64,000 nucleotides of DNA, taken from NCBI GenBank assembly GCA_018653485.1, contig JABHZE010000001.1, positions 1 to 64,000 of the forward strand. The letters run 5' to 3'. Below, piece after piece: positions 14,528 to 23,186 of the stretch; positions within the stretch are counted from its first letter, which is position 1; each line of letters starts with the position of its first letter. The notes below the pieces were generated by a model. That model saw only the letters and a program-made list of their open reading frames with translations, made no database searches and had not been told where the DNA came from. The stretch is from an archaeon (GTDB lineage Archaea; Nanobdellota; Nanobdellia; Pacearchaeales; GW2011-AR1). A program made the position numbers and the translations under genes.

Positions 14528-16717
14528 TTATTCATTATCAGCCAAACCTTTTCTAGTTCTAATCTTTCTAATAATATCAGCTTGTAATCCTTGAGGAACT
14601 CTTTCAAAGCTCTGATCTACCATACTAAATGTTCCTCTACCTTCTGTTGAACTTCTAACATCTGAAGCCAAACCAATCATTTCAGCAACAGGCATTTTAG
14701 TCTTAATAGTAACATGTCCAGCACCTTGCTCAATATCTGCAACTTGCCCTCTCTTACTTTGAATTAACTTCGTTAAATTACCCATATTTTCTAATGGCCC
14801 TTCAATTGATAAAGTCTGTAAAGGTTCGAATAATGTAGGACTTGCAGACGCAATAGACATTCTAATAGAATCCCTTACAGCAGGATAAACTTGAGCAGGC
14901 CCTCTATGAATAGCATCCTCATGAAGTTTTAAATCAACTAAACTAATTTTTAATTTAGCGCAAGGTTCTCTTGATAATGTTCCAGCATCAATAACTTGCT
15001 CAATAGCATCCATTACCATTTCAATAACTTCTCCAATATGAACTTCTCCTTTTGTCTTATCTAAGAAAATACAATCTTTATAGATTTCCTTATATTGTCT
15101 TGCTTCAAGATTTGAAACACCTAATTCACTTAATGTAGCCCATAAATCTTCTTCCTTTTTCTTAAATCTTCTTTCAGGTAAATCTCCTTTCTTAATTGAT
15201 TCATAAACTTCATTTTCTAAAGGTTCAACTTCAATCCAGAAAAGATTATGCTTATTAGGAGATTTTCCTTCTCCAGCAACACCCGCCTTACCCACTGTTT
15301 CTCTATAAACAACAATAGGTTCAGAAGTTTTAACATCAACACCTTTTTCTTTCTTAATTCTATTTTCAATAATTTCTAAATGTAATTCCCCCATACCACT
15401 CATTAAATTTTCACCAGTTTCTTCATTAATTTCAATTTTTAAAGTAGGATCTTCTTTTGCTACTTTTTTCAAAACATCAATTAATTTTGGTAAATCTTGA
15501 GGTTTATGAACTGAAATAGATTTTGTGATTACAGGATCAAAAATATGTTTAATAGCTTCAAATGATTCTTGAGGAGCAATAGTCACTGTTTCTCCGGGTT
15601 GTCCATCAACCCCAGTAATTGCAATAACATTTCCAGCAGGAATTTCATCTAATTGTTCAGGTTTAATTCCATTATAAACCATAACTTGTTGGACTCTTTG
15701 TTTTTTCTTTTCATTATTTAAATAAACTTCCATACCTGGTTTTAATGTTCCTGAGAATAATCTTCCAGCAGAAATTTCTTTTCCTGAACGAGGCTCAATA
15801 ACAATTTTAGTAATTATAAATGCAGGCTCTCCATTAGGATCACAATTAATTAATGATTTTCCAAATTCACTTTCAACATCTCCTTGCCAAATTTTTGGAA
15901 TTCTATATTTTTGAGCTTCAACAGGAGAAGGTAAATGTTTAATAACCGAATCTAACAAGACTTCAAACAATGGTGCATTTTCCCAAACCCATTTTTTCTT
16001 TTCTTCTTCTTCTTTTTCATATAATTCAATAATATTTTTAAAACTAATTCCTTTTTTTTGCATATAAGCTGCTGACATTGCCCAATTATCTTTTGCACTT
16101 CCAAAAATAACACTACCATCTGCAACATTAACTTTCCATTCTTGCCTATATTCTTTTTCAGCAATTTGTTCAATTAATAAATTAAAATGCTCAATAATTT
16201 TCATAAATTTTTCTTGCATTCCTTCAGGAGTTAATTTTAATTCTTTAATCATTCTATCAACTTTGTTAATAAATAAAATAGGTTTTACTCTTTCTTTTAA
16301 TGCTTGTTTCATAACAGTTTCAGTTTGAGGCATTATTCCTTCACTAGCACAAACTAATACTATTGTTCCATCAATAGCTCTCATAGCTCTTGTAACATCT
16401 CCTGAGAAGTCAACATGCCCCGGAGTATCAATAAGATTAATTAAATATTCTTCGTCACCTAATTCATGAGCCATTGAAGTATTTGCAGCATCAACAGTTA
16501 GTAATCTTTCTTGCTCATCAGAGTGTTGCCATGTAGCCATACCACCATCTAAGTCACCTGCAAGCTTCTCACTCATTAATCCTGCTGCAGCTAATAGATT
16601 ATCAGTCAAAGCAGTTTTACCATGGTGAATATGCGCGCTTGTCGCTATGTTTCTTATATTCGCTTGATTTTTTGTCAATCTATTAATTTTTTCTAATGAT
16701 GTTTCTTTTTTTGCCAT
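14528..16717 (-). CDS. fusA: Translation elongation factor 2 (EF-2)
   Basis: A 729-residue, full-length archaeal EF-2, the translocation GTPase. It shows the P-loop region SAHIHHGKTALTDN (about residues 27-40), IDTPGHVDFSGDVTRAMRA (G3), NKVDR (G4), domain III/V motifs and the diphthamide-site loop DAIHRGPAQVYPAVR. The conserved histidine is present. It is last in the S12-S7-EF-2 order typical of archaea, 67 bp after rpsG, with an AT-rich gap in between. Confidence 0.97.
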   Translation of the reverse strand: MAKKETSLEKINRLTKNQANIRNIATSAHIHHGKTALTDNLLAAAGLMSEKLAGDLDGGMATWQHSDEQERLLTVDAANTSMAHELGDEEYLINLIDTPGHVDFSGDVTRAMRAIDGTIVLVCASEGIMPQTETVMKQALKERVKPILFINKVDRMIKELKLTPEGMQEKFMKIIEHFNLLIEQIAEKEYRQEWKVNVADGSVIFGSAKDNWAMSAAYMQKKGISFKNIIELYEKEEEEKKKWVWENAPLFEVLLDSVIKHLPSPVEAQKYRIPKIWQGDVESEFGKSLINCDPNGEPAFIITKIVIEPRSGKEISAGRLFSGTLKPGMEVYLNNEKKKQRVQQVMVYNGIKPEQLDEIPAGNVIAITGVDGQPGETVTIAPQESFEAIKHIFDPVITKSISVHKPQDLPKLIDVLKKVAKEDPTLKIEINEETGENLMSGMGELHLEIIENRIKKEKGVDVKTSEPIVVYRETVGKAGVAGEGKSPNKHNLFWIEVEPLENEVYESIKKGDLPERRFKKKEEDLWATLSELGVSNLEARQYKEIYKDCIFLDKTKGEVHIGEVIEMVMDAIEQVIDAGTLSREPCAKLKISLVDLKLHEDAIHRGPAQVYPAVRDSIRMSIASASPTLFEPLQTLSIEGPLENMGNLTKLIQSKRGQVADIEQGAGHVTIKTKMPVAEMIGLASDVRSSTEGRGTFSMVDQSFERVPQGLQADIIRKIRTRKGLADNE

Positions 16718-16784
16718 TTTATTAGTTTTTTAAATTTTGGATAATTAAATAATATAAAAGTTGGTTTAAAAACATTTCCCAATT

Positions 16785-17477
16785 TTATCTCGCACTATCT
16801 GCTTGTTTTTCACTATCTCTTTTTCTACCCATAGCAAAACTATCCATGTCATTATTAAACGCTTTAATAAGTTCATCTGCTAGAGCTTGTTCTATTTTTG
16901 TTTTTTTGTTAAATGATTTATCATAAGAACCTTGCACCATCATTCTTAGAGTCATTGTAACCCTTCTAACAGGAGATACATCAACTGCTTGAGGATATCT
17001 TGCTCCACCATATTCAATTACTGTAACACCATCTCTTGGCGCAGCATTTTCAACAGCTGTAACTAAAACTTGAACAGGATTTTGCTTTGTCTTTTCTTCA
17101 ACAATCTTTAAACATTTTAAAACTATCCTCATATTTTGAGAATACTTTCCAGCTTTCCATCCAGTTTGAATTTTATGTTTTTTTCCTCTATGTCCTGGAA
17201 CCGCAATAAGATTTGCTAATAGCTCAAGAATATTTATTTTACCTCTTGAGAATTTTTTCCTAATTCTACCCTGACTTTTTACAACAAGTTTAGGTTCTAA
17301 ATTAATATATCTTCTCATTCCAGGATCAACAACTTTAATTTCTGAAACATCATATAAATCAAATAATTTAAAATCATTTGATTTTTTTGCATCTTCTAAT
17401 TCTTGAACTTGATCAATTCCCTCGGTAATAGATTCAGCTATTTCATTATTTTCTGTTTGTAATTCTTGTTCTGTCAT
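16785..17477 (-). CDS. rpsG: 30S ribosomal protein uS7
   Basis: A 230-residue protein. The S7 core is obvious: KFSRGKINILELLANLIAVPGHRGKKHK, then NPVQVLVTAVENAAPRDGVTVIEYGGARYPQAVDVSPVRR, then ALADELIKAFNND. S7 binds the 3' major domain of 16S rRNA and initiates assembly of the small-subunit head. It has an acidic N-terminal extension of about 35 residues (MTEQELQTENNEIAESITEG). It lies between the 55-residue orphan and EF-2. Confidence 0.95.
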   Translation of the reverse strand: MTEQELQTENNEIAESITEGIDQVQELEDAKKSNDFKLFDLYDVSEIKVVDPGMRRYINLEPKLVVKSQGRIRKKFSRGKINILELLANLIAVPGHRGKKHKIQTGWKAGKYSQNMRIVLKCLKIVEEKTKQNPVQVLVTAVENAAPRDGVTVIEYGGARYPQAVDVSPVRRVTMTLRMMVQGSYDKSFNKKTKIEQALADELIKAFNNDMDSFAMGRKRDSEKQADSAR

Positions 17478-17485
17478 TTTATATC

Positions 17486-17653
17486 TTATTTTGGAAATCT
17501 CCTTGTTAATTTAGCTCCAACATTAGCTAATGGAATATCTCCCATTTTTTCTCTTGCTTCAAAATCCCATTCAGAAGATTGATATGCATGAGCATCTTTA
17601 AAACTTTCTAAAGGATCAATATCTCCCGCATCACCAATATAATCTTCAGCCAT
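17486..17653 (-). CDS. Small conserved-position orphan between rpsL and rpsG
   Basis: A 55-residue protein from ATG 17653 (MAEDYIGDAGDIDPLESFKD), 1 bp after the uS12 stop codon and 8 bp before uS7. The N-terminal half is acidic and the C-terminus is basic (ANVGAKLTRRFPK). The tight packing inside the ribosomal operon shows it is translated with S12 and S7. No known ribosomal protein is recognised. A translation-related role is only an inference from position. Confidence 0.65.
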   Translation of the reverse strand: MAEDYIGDAGDIDPLESFKDAHAYQSSEWDFEAREKMGDIPLANVGAKLTRRFPK

Positions 17654-17654
17654 T

Positions 17655-18077
17655 TTATCTTCTTCCCTTCTCAATCTTACCCATCCACAATCTTGCTAAA
17701 GGCTGATCATTTACTTTAATAACTTTCCATCTAACACCAGGAATATCTCCCTTACTTCTCCCTTGCTTACCACCAATTCTTTCAATTAAAACTTCATCAT
17801 GTTCATCAACAAATTTTTGTGCTAAATTTCCAGGAATAAATGCAGTTACAATTTTAGAATTTTTTATTAATTGAACTTTGCAACATTTTCTCATTGCAGA
17901 ATTTGGCTGTTTTGCTTCTTTTTGAACTTTTTCAGTAACAATTCCTTTAGCTTGGTTCTTACCACCAAGAGGATCAGACTTCTTAAACAAGTCAAGAGTC
18001 TTCACTTTATATTTACGATCTTTCCATCGGAATTTTCTTCGATTCTTTAATAGTTTTGTAGCATTTCTTAAGCCCAT
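17655..18077 (-). CDS. rpsL: 30S ribosomal protein uS12
   Basis: A 140-residue protein with the archaeal/eukaryal S12 (S23e) sequence: [26 protein letters not shown]-type loop [11 protein letters not shown], and the decoding-centre segment [28 protein letters not shown] is replaced here by [16 protein letters not shown]12 controls decoding accuracy. It is the first gene of the S12-orphan-S7-EF-2 string, with a TATA-like element upstream near 18110. Confidence 0.96.
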   Translation of the reverse strand: MGLRNATKLLKNRRKFRWKDRKYKVKTLDLFKKSDPLGGKNQAKGIVTEKVQKEAKQPNSAMRKCCKVQLIKNSKIVTAFIPGNLAQKFVDEHDEVLIERIGGKQGRSKGDIPGVRWKVIKVNDQPLARLWMGKIEKGRR

Positions 18078-18191
18078 TTTAATGAGTAATTAATTAGATT
18101 AATTATAATATATCCTGAATTCAAGGGTTTTTAAAGGTTTTCCTAAGATAATATTATATTGACGAGATTAGACAATCATTCAACAAAAAAG

Positions 18192-18614
18192 TTATTCTTT
18201 AGGATTATAAATCTCTGGGAAGTCTTTTTTTAATTCAGGGGTTGAAGGAGAAAAATGCCAGAATTGTCTTTCAGTTTCTTCTGAATCTCCTCTTATTTTT
18301 ATAGCATCAAATAAAAATTCTATTCCCAATTTGTTTTTAAAATAAGGATCTTCTACATTTGGTCTAGAAAATACCACATGACATTGATTTTTAGAAACCC
18401 AAATTCCTGGACCATTAAGGTTTTCTCCTTCAAATTCAACTAATTCTCCAGGAACTATTTTTATAGCTTGATATATCCCTCGTGCTAATTTAACACTATA
18501 ATCCGCAAGCTTTTCAGGTAATCTTGGATCAAATACTATAGTTTCTACACGAAAGCCATCACCAATAAGTTTTTTACTAATTCCCTGAATATTTTCCATA
18601 TATGAACAAGTCAT
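18192..18614 (-). CDS. Hypothetical protein
   Basis: A 140-residue soluble protein from ATG 18614 (MTCSYMENIQGISKKLIGDG). A TATA-like ATTATAAACC lies about 25 nt before that ATG. The upstream extension to 18671 is low-complexity (YNNNYKPN) and probably leader sequence. It has an early helix-strand pattern (GISKKLIGDGFRVETIVFDPRLP) and a strand-rich middle (PGELVEFEGENLNGPGIWVS). It lies between nusA-like and rpsL but with its own promoter. Family unknown. Confidence 0.5.
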   Translation of the reverse strand: MTCSYMENIQGISKKLIGDGFRVETIVFDPRLPEKLADYSVKLARGIYQAIKIVPGELVEFEGENLNGPGIWVSKNQCHVVFSRPNVEDPYFKNKLGIEFLFDAIKIRGDSEETERQFWHFSPSTPELKKDFPEIYNPKE

Positions 18615-18676
18615 AAAAATAATAATCCTATTTGGTTTATAATTATTATTATAATCAATTATATTTTTCAAAAGAA

Positions 18677-19096
18677 TTACTTAACCCTAACTTTACGAAT
18701 ATTAAAATATTGTCCAAGAATATTTTGCATTTCTTCTAACCTAACTTTATTCCTTCCAATCAACGCCGCCTTATTTTGAGTCGCAGCAGTTATTATAGCT
18801 TCACTATCTTTTATTTCAATTCCCCTAAATTTTACAGGACGAGTAATTATAGTAACAAAATTTTCAATATCTTCTTTTCCTTGAGGTATTGCAACAATTT
18901 TAATTCTCTTTCCAATTACATGATTTAATTTTTCAAGATTTCTATTATCTGCTCCAATAGATTTTGCAACAAATTTTCTTGGAACAACAAAAATAATATT
19001 ATTATTATATTCAAAACAATGATTAGACCTTACATGAGTAATCTTATTAAAAAGATTCGCATACCTTATAAATTTCATATCTAAAACTTTTACCAT
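18677..19096 (-). CDS. nusA: NusA-like KH-domain protein
   Basis: A 139-residue protein, the usual length for the archaeal NusA-like factor, which has only the two KH domains of bacterial NusA. KH1 includes NNNIIFVVPRKFVAKSIGADNRNLEKLNHVIGKRIKIV and KH2 includes NKAALIGRNKVRLEEMQNILG, each with a GXXG-type loop. It is probably an RNA-binding transcription elongation or termination factor. Its place downstream of the RNA polymerase genes and upstream of rpsL matches the archaeal gene order. Confidence 0.9.
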   Translation of the reverse strand: MVKVLDMKFIRYANLFNKITHVRSNHCFEYNNNIIFVVPRKFVAKSIGADNRNLEKLNHVIGKRIKIVAIPQGKEDIENFVTIITRPVKFRGIEIKDSEAIITAATQNKAALIGRNKVRLEEMQNILGQYFNIRKVRVK

Positions 19097-19288
19097 ATTT
19101 CTAAATTATGTTTTTTTAATTATATAAACTTTGAAAGTCTATTATACTCCAGAAATATTTTGCAAAGCAAAATTTTCTTGAATCATTACAACCTCAAACT
19201 TTTAAGAAGTTTATATAGTTTGTTATTGTATAGTCTCTTTTTAAATCTTTGGTTTAATTTATCGTCGAGAAAATTTTCTTAAACTTTT

Positions 19289-22200
19289 TTATTCTTCTTT
19301 TGGTTTAATAGAATGACTTGAAGTATCTTTTGTATTTTTTGTTAATCTTTTTACTTCTTTATCTTGTTTTGGTTTTTTATCTGTTAAAGGTCCTGTAACT
19401 TCAACCATTAATCCAGGTAATCCTGTTCCAACAGGAACTGGTTGATTCAAAATTATATTTTCAATAACTGAATTTAATTCATCCTTATTATCTTTTAATG
19501 TAGCATTAACAAATTGTTTAACAGGTGTCTCAAAACTAGCTCTAGCTAAAATAGAAGATTTCTGTGAAATAATTCCCATTCTTGTAATTCCTTTAACAAC
19601 TCCTGTTGAAGTCATAGCATCTGCAATTAACCTTGAATGTCTTATATCAATATCTAATCCTTGGGAACCTGTAACTTTATTTATTTCCCTAATAATTGTT
19701 TCTCTTGCAACTTCAATTCCAAAAATATCTGAAACTTCATGGATATCATTACTAATTGTTTTTACAGGATCAACACCTTTGAAATGAATAATATCTTTCA
19801 AATTTGTTCCAGCAGTTAAAATAACAAATCCTTCAGGTCTCTTTACAACCAATATTTGTTCAATTCCTTTAACTCCAGAAATTATAAGTTCTTTAATTCT
19901 TTCTTTTAATTTATATAATTCTTTAAAATTAAAATCATTTCCTGAAAACACAATAGAGTTTCCAACAGCTTTTCCAGTTTCATTAAATCTTGGATTATCA
20001 TTCATTCTTTTTACAATTGTTTCAAGAGAAGAATGAACTCTCTTAATAGCATCTGTATCTACTATTGCTTCAATTTTTTTATTTGAAAAATTAATTTTAA
20101 TTTCTTTAACAATATCTTTTAATTTTATTTCTTGGATTTTTTCTGCAATTACTTTAGCATCCTTTTCATTATCATGTTGTTTATCAAGAAAAATTTCCAT
20201 AGTTGGTGTTGAAGGTGTTCTTCTTGCATCAAAGATTTCAATTAATCTTGGAAGACCTGAAGTAACTGACATCTCTGAAACACCTGCAAAGTGGAAAGTA
20301 TTCAATGCCATCTGTGTTGAAGGTTCTCCAAATGATTGCGCAGTTAATATACCAATAGCTTCTCCAGCAGATATCTCTCTATCTTGATGTAATTTTGAAA
20401 CTTCTTTCCCATCTTCACCATATTTAAACTGGATAATTTTTCCACTTCCATCTCTAACAGTCTTATCATATTCTACTCTAATATCTTGAAGTGCATTTGC
20501 AAGTCTTCTGTATAAATAACCTGACTTAGGTGTTCTTAAAGCAGTATCCATTAAAGCATCTCTACCAGTTATTGCTCCAAAAAAGAATTCATAAGGTTTT
20601 AATCCACCTAAGAATGAACTATAAATAAATCCTCTAGCTTTTGGGGATAAATCTCCTTCTTTAAAGAAACTTAATGTTCTGTTACTATATCCAATTCCAA
20701 TTCTTTTAGCCCATAAAGCCTGCTGTCCTACACAACATGCCATCTGTGTAATATTCAAAACACTTCCACCAGAACCAGAATCCATCATAACACTAACTGG
20801 ATTAGATTTAGGAACTTCTTTACCAACTACTTTTCCAATCTGAGTTCTAATTCCATTCAAAGTTTGAAGAATCTTAATTTCTCTTGTTTCTTCAGCAGTT
20901 TTTCCAGGAATAATTTCTAGTTTATCTGAATTAAATTCATCAATAATTTGATTAGTTTCTTCTTCTGCCTTTGAAATAATGTCCTGAGTTGATTTTTTAA
21001 CTTTCTCACTAACATTTAAATCATTTACAGAGATTGTAAAACCATAACCACTTAGATAATTAGTTCCAAGCATAAATGCATTTTCTAATGCTTCAATTGT
21101 TTTTGTTCTTCCGATTTCTTTATCAAGAATTTTTATTAAATCTCCTGCTTCAACACCAAAGATATTTTCATCAACAACTCCTGATTCTATCTTTCCATTT
21201 TTAACAACAAATGCGCCACCATCTCTATTCTTTCCTTTAAAGTCTACTTTTGGAATTATAGTAGAAATTATTTCATTTCCTTTAGAATTTTTCTTTAATG
21301 AGTCAGAATCTATCCCAGAATTATATAATAATTGTGAAGCATCTGCTTTAGATACATCCATATTACTTAAAATATAATTTCCAGTAACTGCATCTGAAAT
21401 ACAACCAAGAGCATTACTATTATCTTTTGAAGAAATTAAATTTTCATTAACATCCATAAGGATTTTTGCCTCAGCTCTTGCTTCCTCTGTTTGAGGAACA
21501 TGAATATTCATCTCGTCCCCATCAAAGTCTGCATTATAAGGTGGTGCAGTAGCTGGATGAATTCTAAATGTTTTGTAAGGAAGAACTTTCACAAAATGAG
21601 CCATTAAACTAGCTTTGTGTAATGATGGGTGTCTATTAAATAAAACAACATCTCCATCAATTAATTGTCTTTCAACAACATAACCTTGTTCTAATTCAAC
21701 TAAAATTTCTTCTTTAAGTTCAGGAGTAATTCTTTTTCTTCTTCCATCAGGTCTAATAACATAATTAGCCATAGGATACTTTTCATTCATAATTATTTTC
21801 TTTAATTTTTCTAGATTCATTGAATTAACTTTTTCATTAACAGTTAAGATTCCAGCAATTTCATATGGAACACCAACTTCATTTAATTTAAGTTGAGGGT
21901 CTGGAGAAATAACAGTTCTAGAAGAGAAATTAACTCTCTTCCCCGCCAAGTTATGTCTTATTCTTCCTTCCTTACCTTTAATTCTTTCAGTAATTGTTTT
22001 CAAAGGTTGTCCACTTCTATGTCTTGCAGGTGGAATCTTTGTAATAGAGTTATCAAAGAATGTTGTAACATGATATTGTAGTAAATCCCATAAGTCTTCA
22101 ATAATAACTTCTGGTGCCCCTGCATTCAAGTTCTCCCATAGTCTCTGATTTGCTCTGATTATATCTGATAACTTATGTGTTAAGTCATCTTCACTTCTTT

Positions 22201-22837
22201 CACCAGATTCTAAAGTAATAGAAGGACGAACAGTTACAGGCGGAACTAATAATAAAGTTAAAATTGCCCATTCAGGTCTAAATATGCTTGGATTAATTCC
22301 AGCAAGTTTTAATTCTTCTTCAGGAATTCTAACTAATCTTTCTCTAATATCTCCAGGAAATAATCTTCTCTTACCAATTCTAAATGTAGTTGGTTTGTCT
22401 AACTTAACTTTTTCTTGTTCTGATTGACAATGAGGACATTTCTTAGAATCTTTAGCTCTCTTAACTCTATCTTTAACAGTTTTATATTTCTCTAAATCTT
22501 TATCCTTAATCATTAATCTATGACATTCAGAACAAAAACTTCTTAAAAATAATTCAATAATTGGAATATACTTAATATGAATTAAAGGCCTAGCAAGTTC
22601 AATACTTCCAGGGTGTCCTAAACATTCTTTTAATCTTCCACCACAAGTTCTACATCTTACACCAGGATCAATCGCACCTAATCTTAAATCCATTAATCCA
22701 CCATCAACAGGATAACCATCTACATCATAAAGTTCAGGAGTGATAATTCTAGCCTTACTCATCTTCTTGATTTCTTCTGGGGCTAACAATGTAAATTGTA
22801 AGCTTGCTACTTGTTTTTTTACAGATTTTTTCATCAT
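19289..22837 (-). CDS. rpoA: DNA-directed RNA polymerase subunit A, A' and A'' fused
   Basis: A single 1182-residue ORF. The N-terminal zinc-binding part (CRTCGGRLKECLGHPGSIEL) is followed by the catalytic metal motif NADFDGDEMNIHVPQ, which corresponds to archaeal A'. The A'' region then begins near SAGEAIGILTAQSFGEPSTQ and continues in frame through the trigger-loop/cleft end (GITRMGIISQKSSILARASF) to the C-terminus. In most archaea these are two genes, rpoA1 and rpoA2; here they are continuous without stop or frameshift. The C-terminal tail is lysine-rich. It is co-directional with rpoH and rpoB, with a 109-codon ORF between rpoB and this gene. Confidence 0.96.
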   Translation of the reverse strand: MMKKSVKKQVASLQFTLLAPEEIKKMSKARIITPELYDVDGYPVDGGLMDLRLGAIDPGVRCRTCGGRLKECLGHPGSIELARPLIHIKYIPIIELFLRSFCSECHRLMIKDKDLEKYKTVKDRVKRAKDSKKCPHCQSEQEKVKLDKPTTFRIGKRRLFPGDIRERLVRIPEEELKLAGINPSIFRPEWAILTLLLVPPVTVRPSITLESGERSEDDLTHKLSDIIRANQRLWENLNAGAPEVIIEDLWDLLQYHVTTFFDNSITKIPPARHRSGQPLKTITERIKGKEGRIRHNLAGKRVNFSSRTVISPDPQLKLNEVGVPYEIAGILTVNEKVNSMNLEKLKKIIMNEKYPMANYVIRPDGRRKRITPELKEEILVELEQGYVVERQLIDGDVVLFNRHPSLHKASLMAHFVKVLPYKTFRIHPATAPPYNADFDGDEMNIHVPQTEEARAEAKILMDVNENLISSKDNSNALGCISDAVTGNYILSNMDVSKADASQLLYNSGIDSDSLKKNSKGNEIISTIIPKVDFKGKNRDGGAFVVKNGKIESGVVDENIFGVEAGDLIKILDKEIGRTKTIEALENAFMLGTNYLSGYGFTISVNDLNVSEKVKKSTQDIISKAEEETNQIIDEFNSDKLEIIPGKTAEETREIKILQTLNGIRTQIGKVVGKEVPKSNPVSVMMDSGSGGSVLNITQMACCVGQQALWAKRIGIGYSNRTLSFFKEGDLSPKARGFIYSSFLGGLKPYEFFFGAITGRDALMDTALRTPKSGYLYRRLANALQDIRVEYDKTVRDGSGKIIQFKYGEDGKEVSKLHQDREISAGEAIGILTAQSFGEPSTQMALNTFHFAGVSEMSVTSGLPRLIEIFDARRTPSTPTMEIFLDKQHDNEKDAKVIAEKIQEIKLKDIVKEIKINFSNKKIEAIVDTDAIKRVHSSLETIVKRMNDNPRFNETGKAVGNSIVFSGNDFNFKELYKLKERIKELIISGVKGIEQILVVKRPEGFVILTAGTNLKDIIHFKGVDPVKTISNDIHEVSDIFGIEVARETIIREINKVTGSQGLDIDIRHSRLIADAMTSTGVVKGITRMGIISQKSSILARASFETPVKQFVNATLKDNKDELNSVIENIILNQPVPVGTGLPGLMVEVTGPLTDKKPKQDKEVKRLTKNTKDTSSHSIKPKEE

Positions 22838-22864
22838 TTTATTTTAGTGTTTTATATTATTAAT

Positions 22865-23185
22865 TTATTTTAATTTAAATCTATCTGGGAATTTCAAAAA
22901 AAGTGGATAATGATCCAAACCTTGTTCTGCCTTTATTTGTTGCATTTCAGCAAAATATTCAGGAAATTCACCATTCCTTATTTTACCATAATGTGCATGT
23001 CCTTGAGTAATCTCATCAACTCTTCCAAGACAAGATCTTATTAAACTAGGACTAGGAACTCTTTGTAATCCTGAAGACCTCTCTATAAATTCTCTTTTTG
23101 CTAAACTTGAATCTTCTGCAGTAGGAGGGCACATATTACCACTAAATATTCCTACTCTAGTACCTTGAATTTTATCTTTTCCCAT
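22865..23185 (-). CDS. Orphan ORF inserted between rpoB and rpoA
   Basis: A 106-residue protein from ATG 23185, which follows the rpoB stop by 1 bp (an in-frame ATG at 23194 overlaps rpoB). Sequence: GKDKIQGTRVGIFSGNMCPP, then a helical part and ITQGHAHYGKIRNGEFPEYF. No known family is recognised and archaea normally have rpoA directly after rpoB. It has no membrane segment. The tight junction on the rpoB side implies translation from the polymerase mRNA. Confidence 0.6.
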   Translation of the reverse strand: MGKDKIQGTRVGIFSGNMCPPTAEDSSLAKREFIERSSGLQRVPSPSLIRSCLGRVDEITQGHAHYGKIRNGEFPEYFAEMQQIKAEQGLDHYPLFLKFPDRFKLK

Positions 23186-23186
23186 T

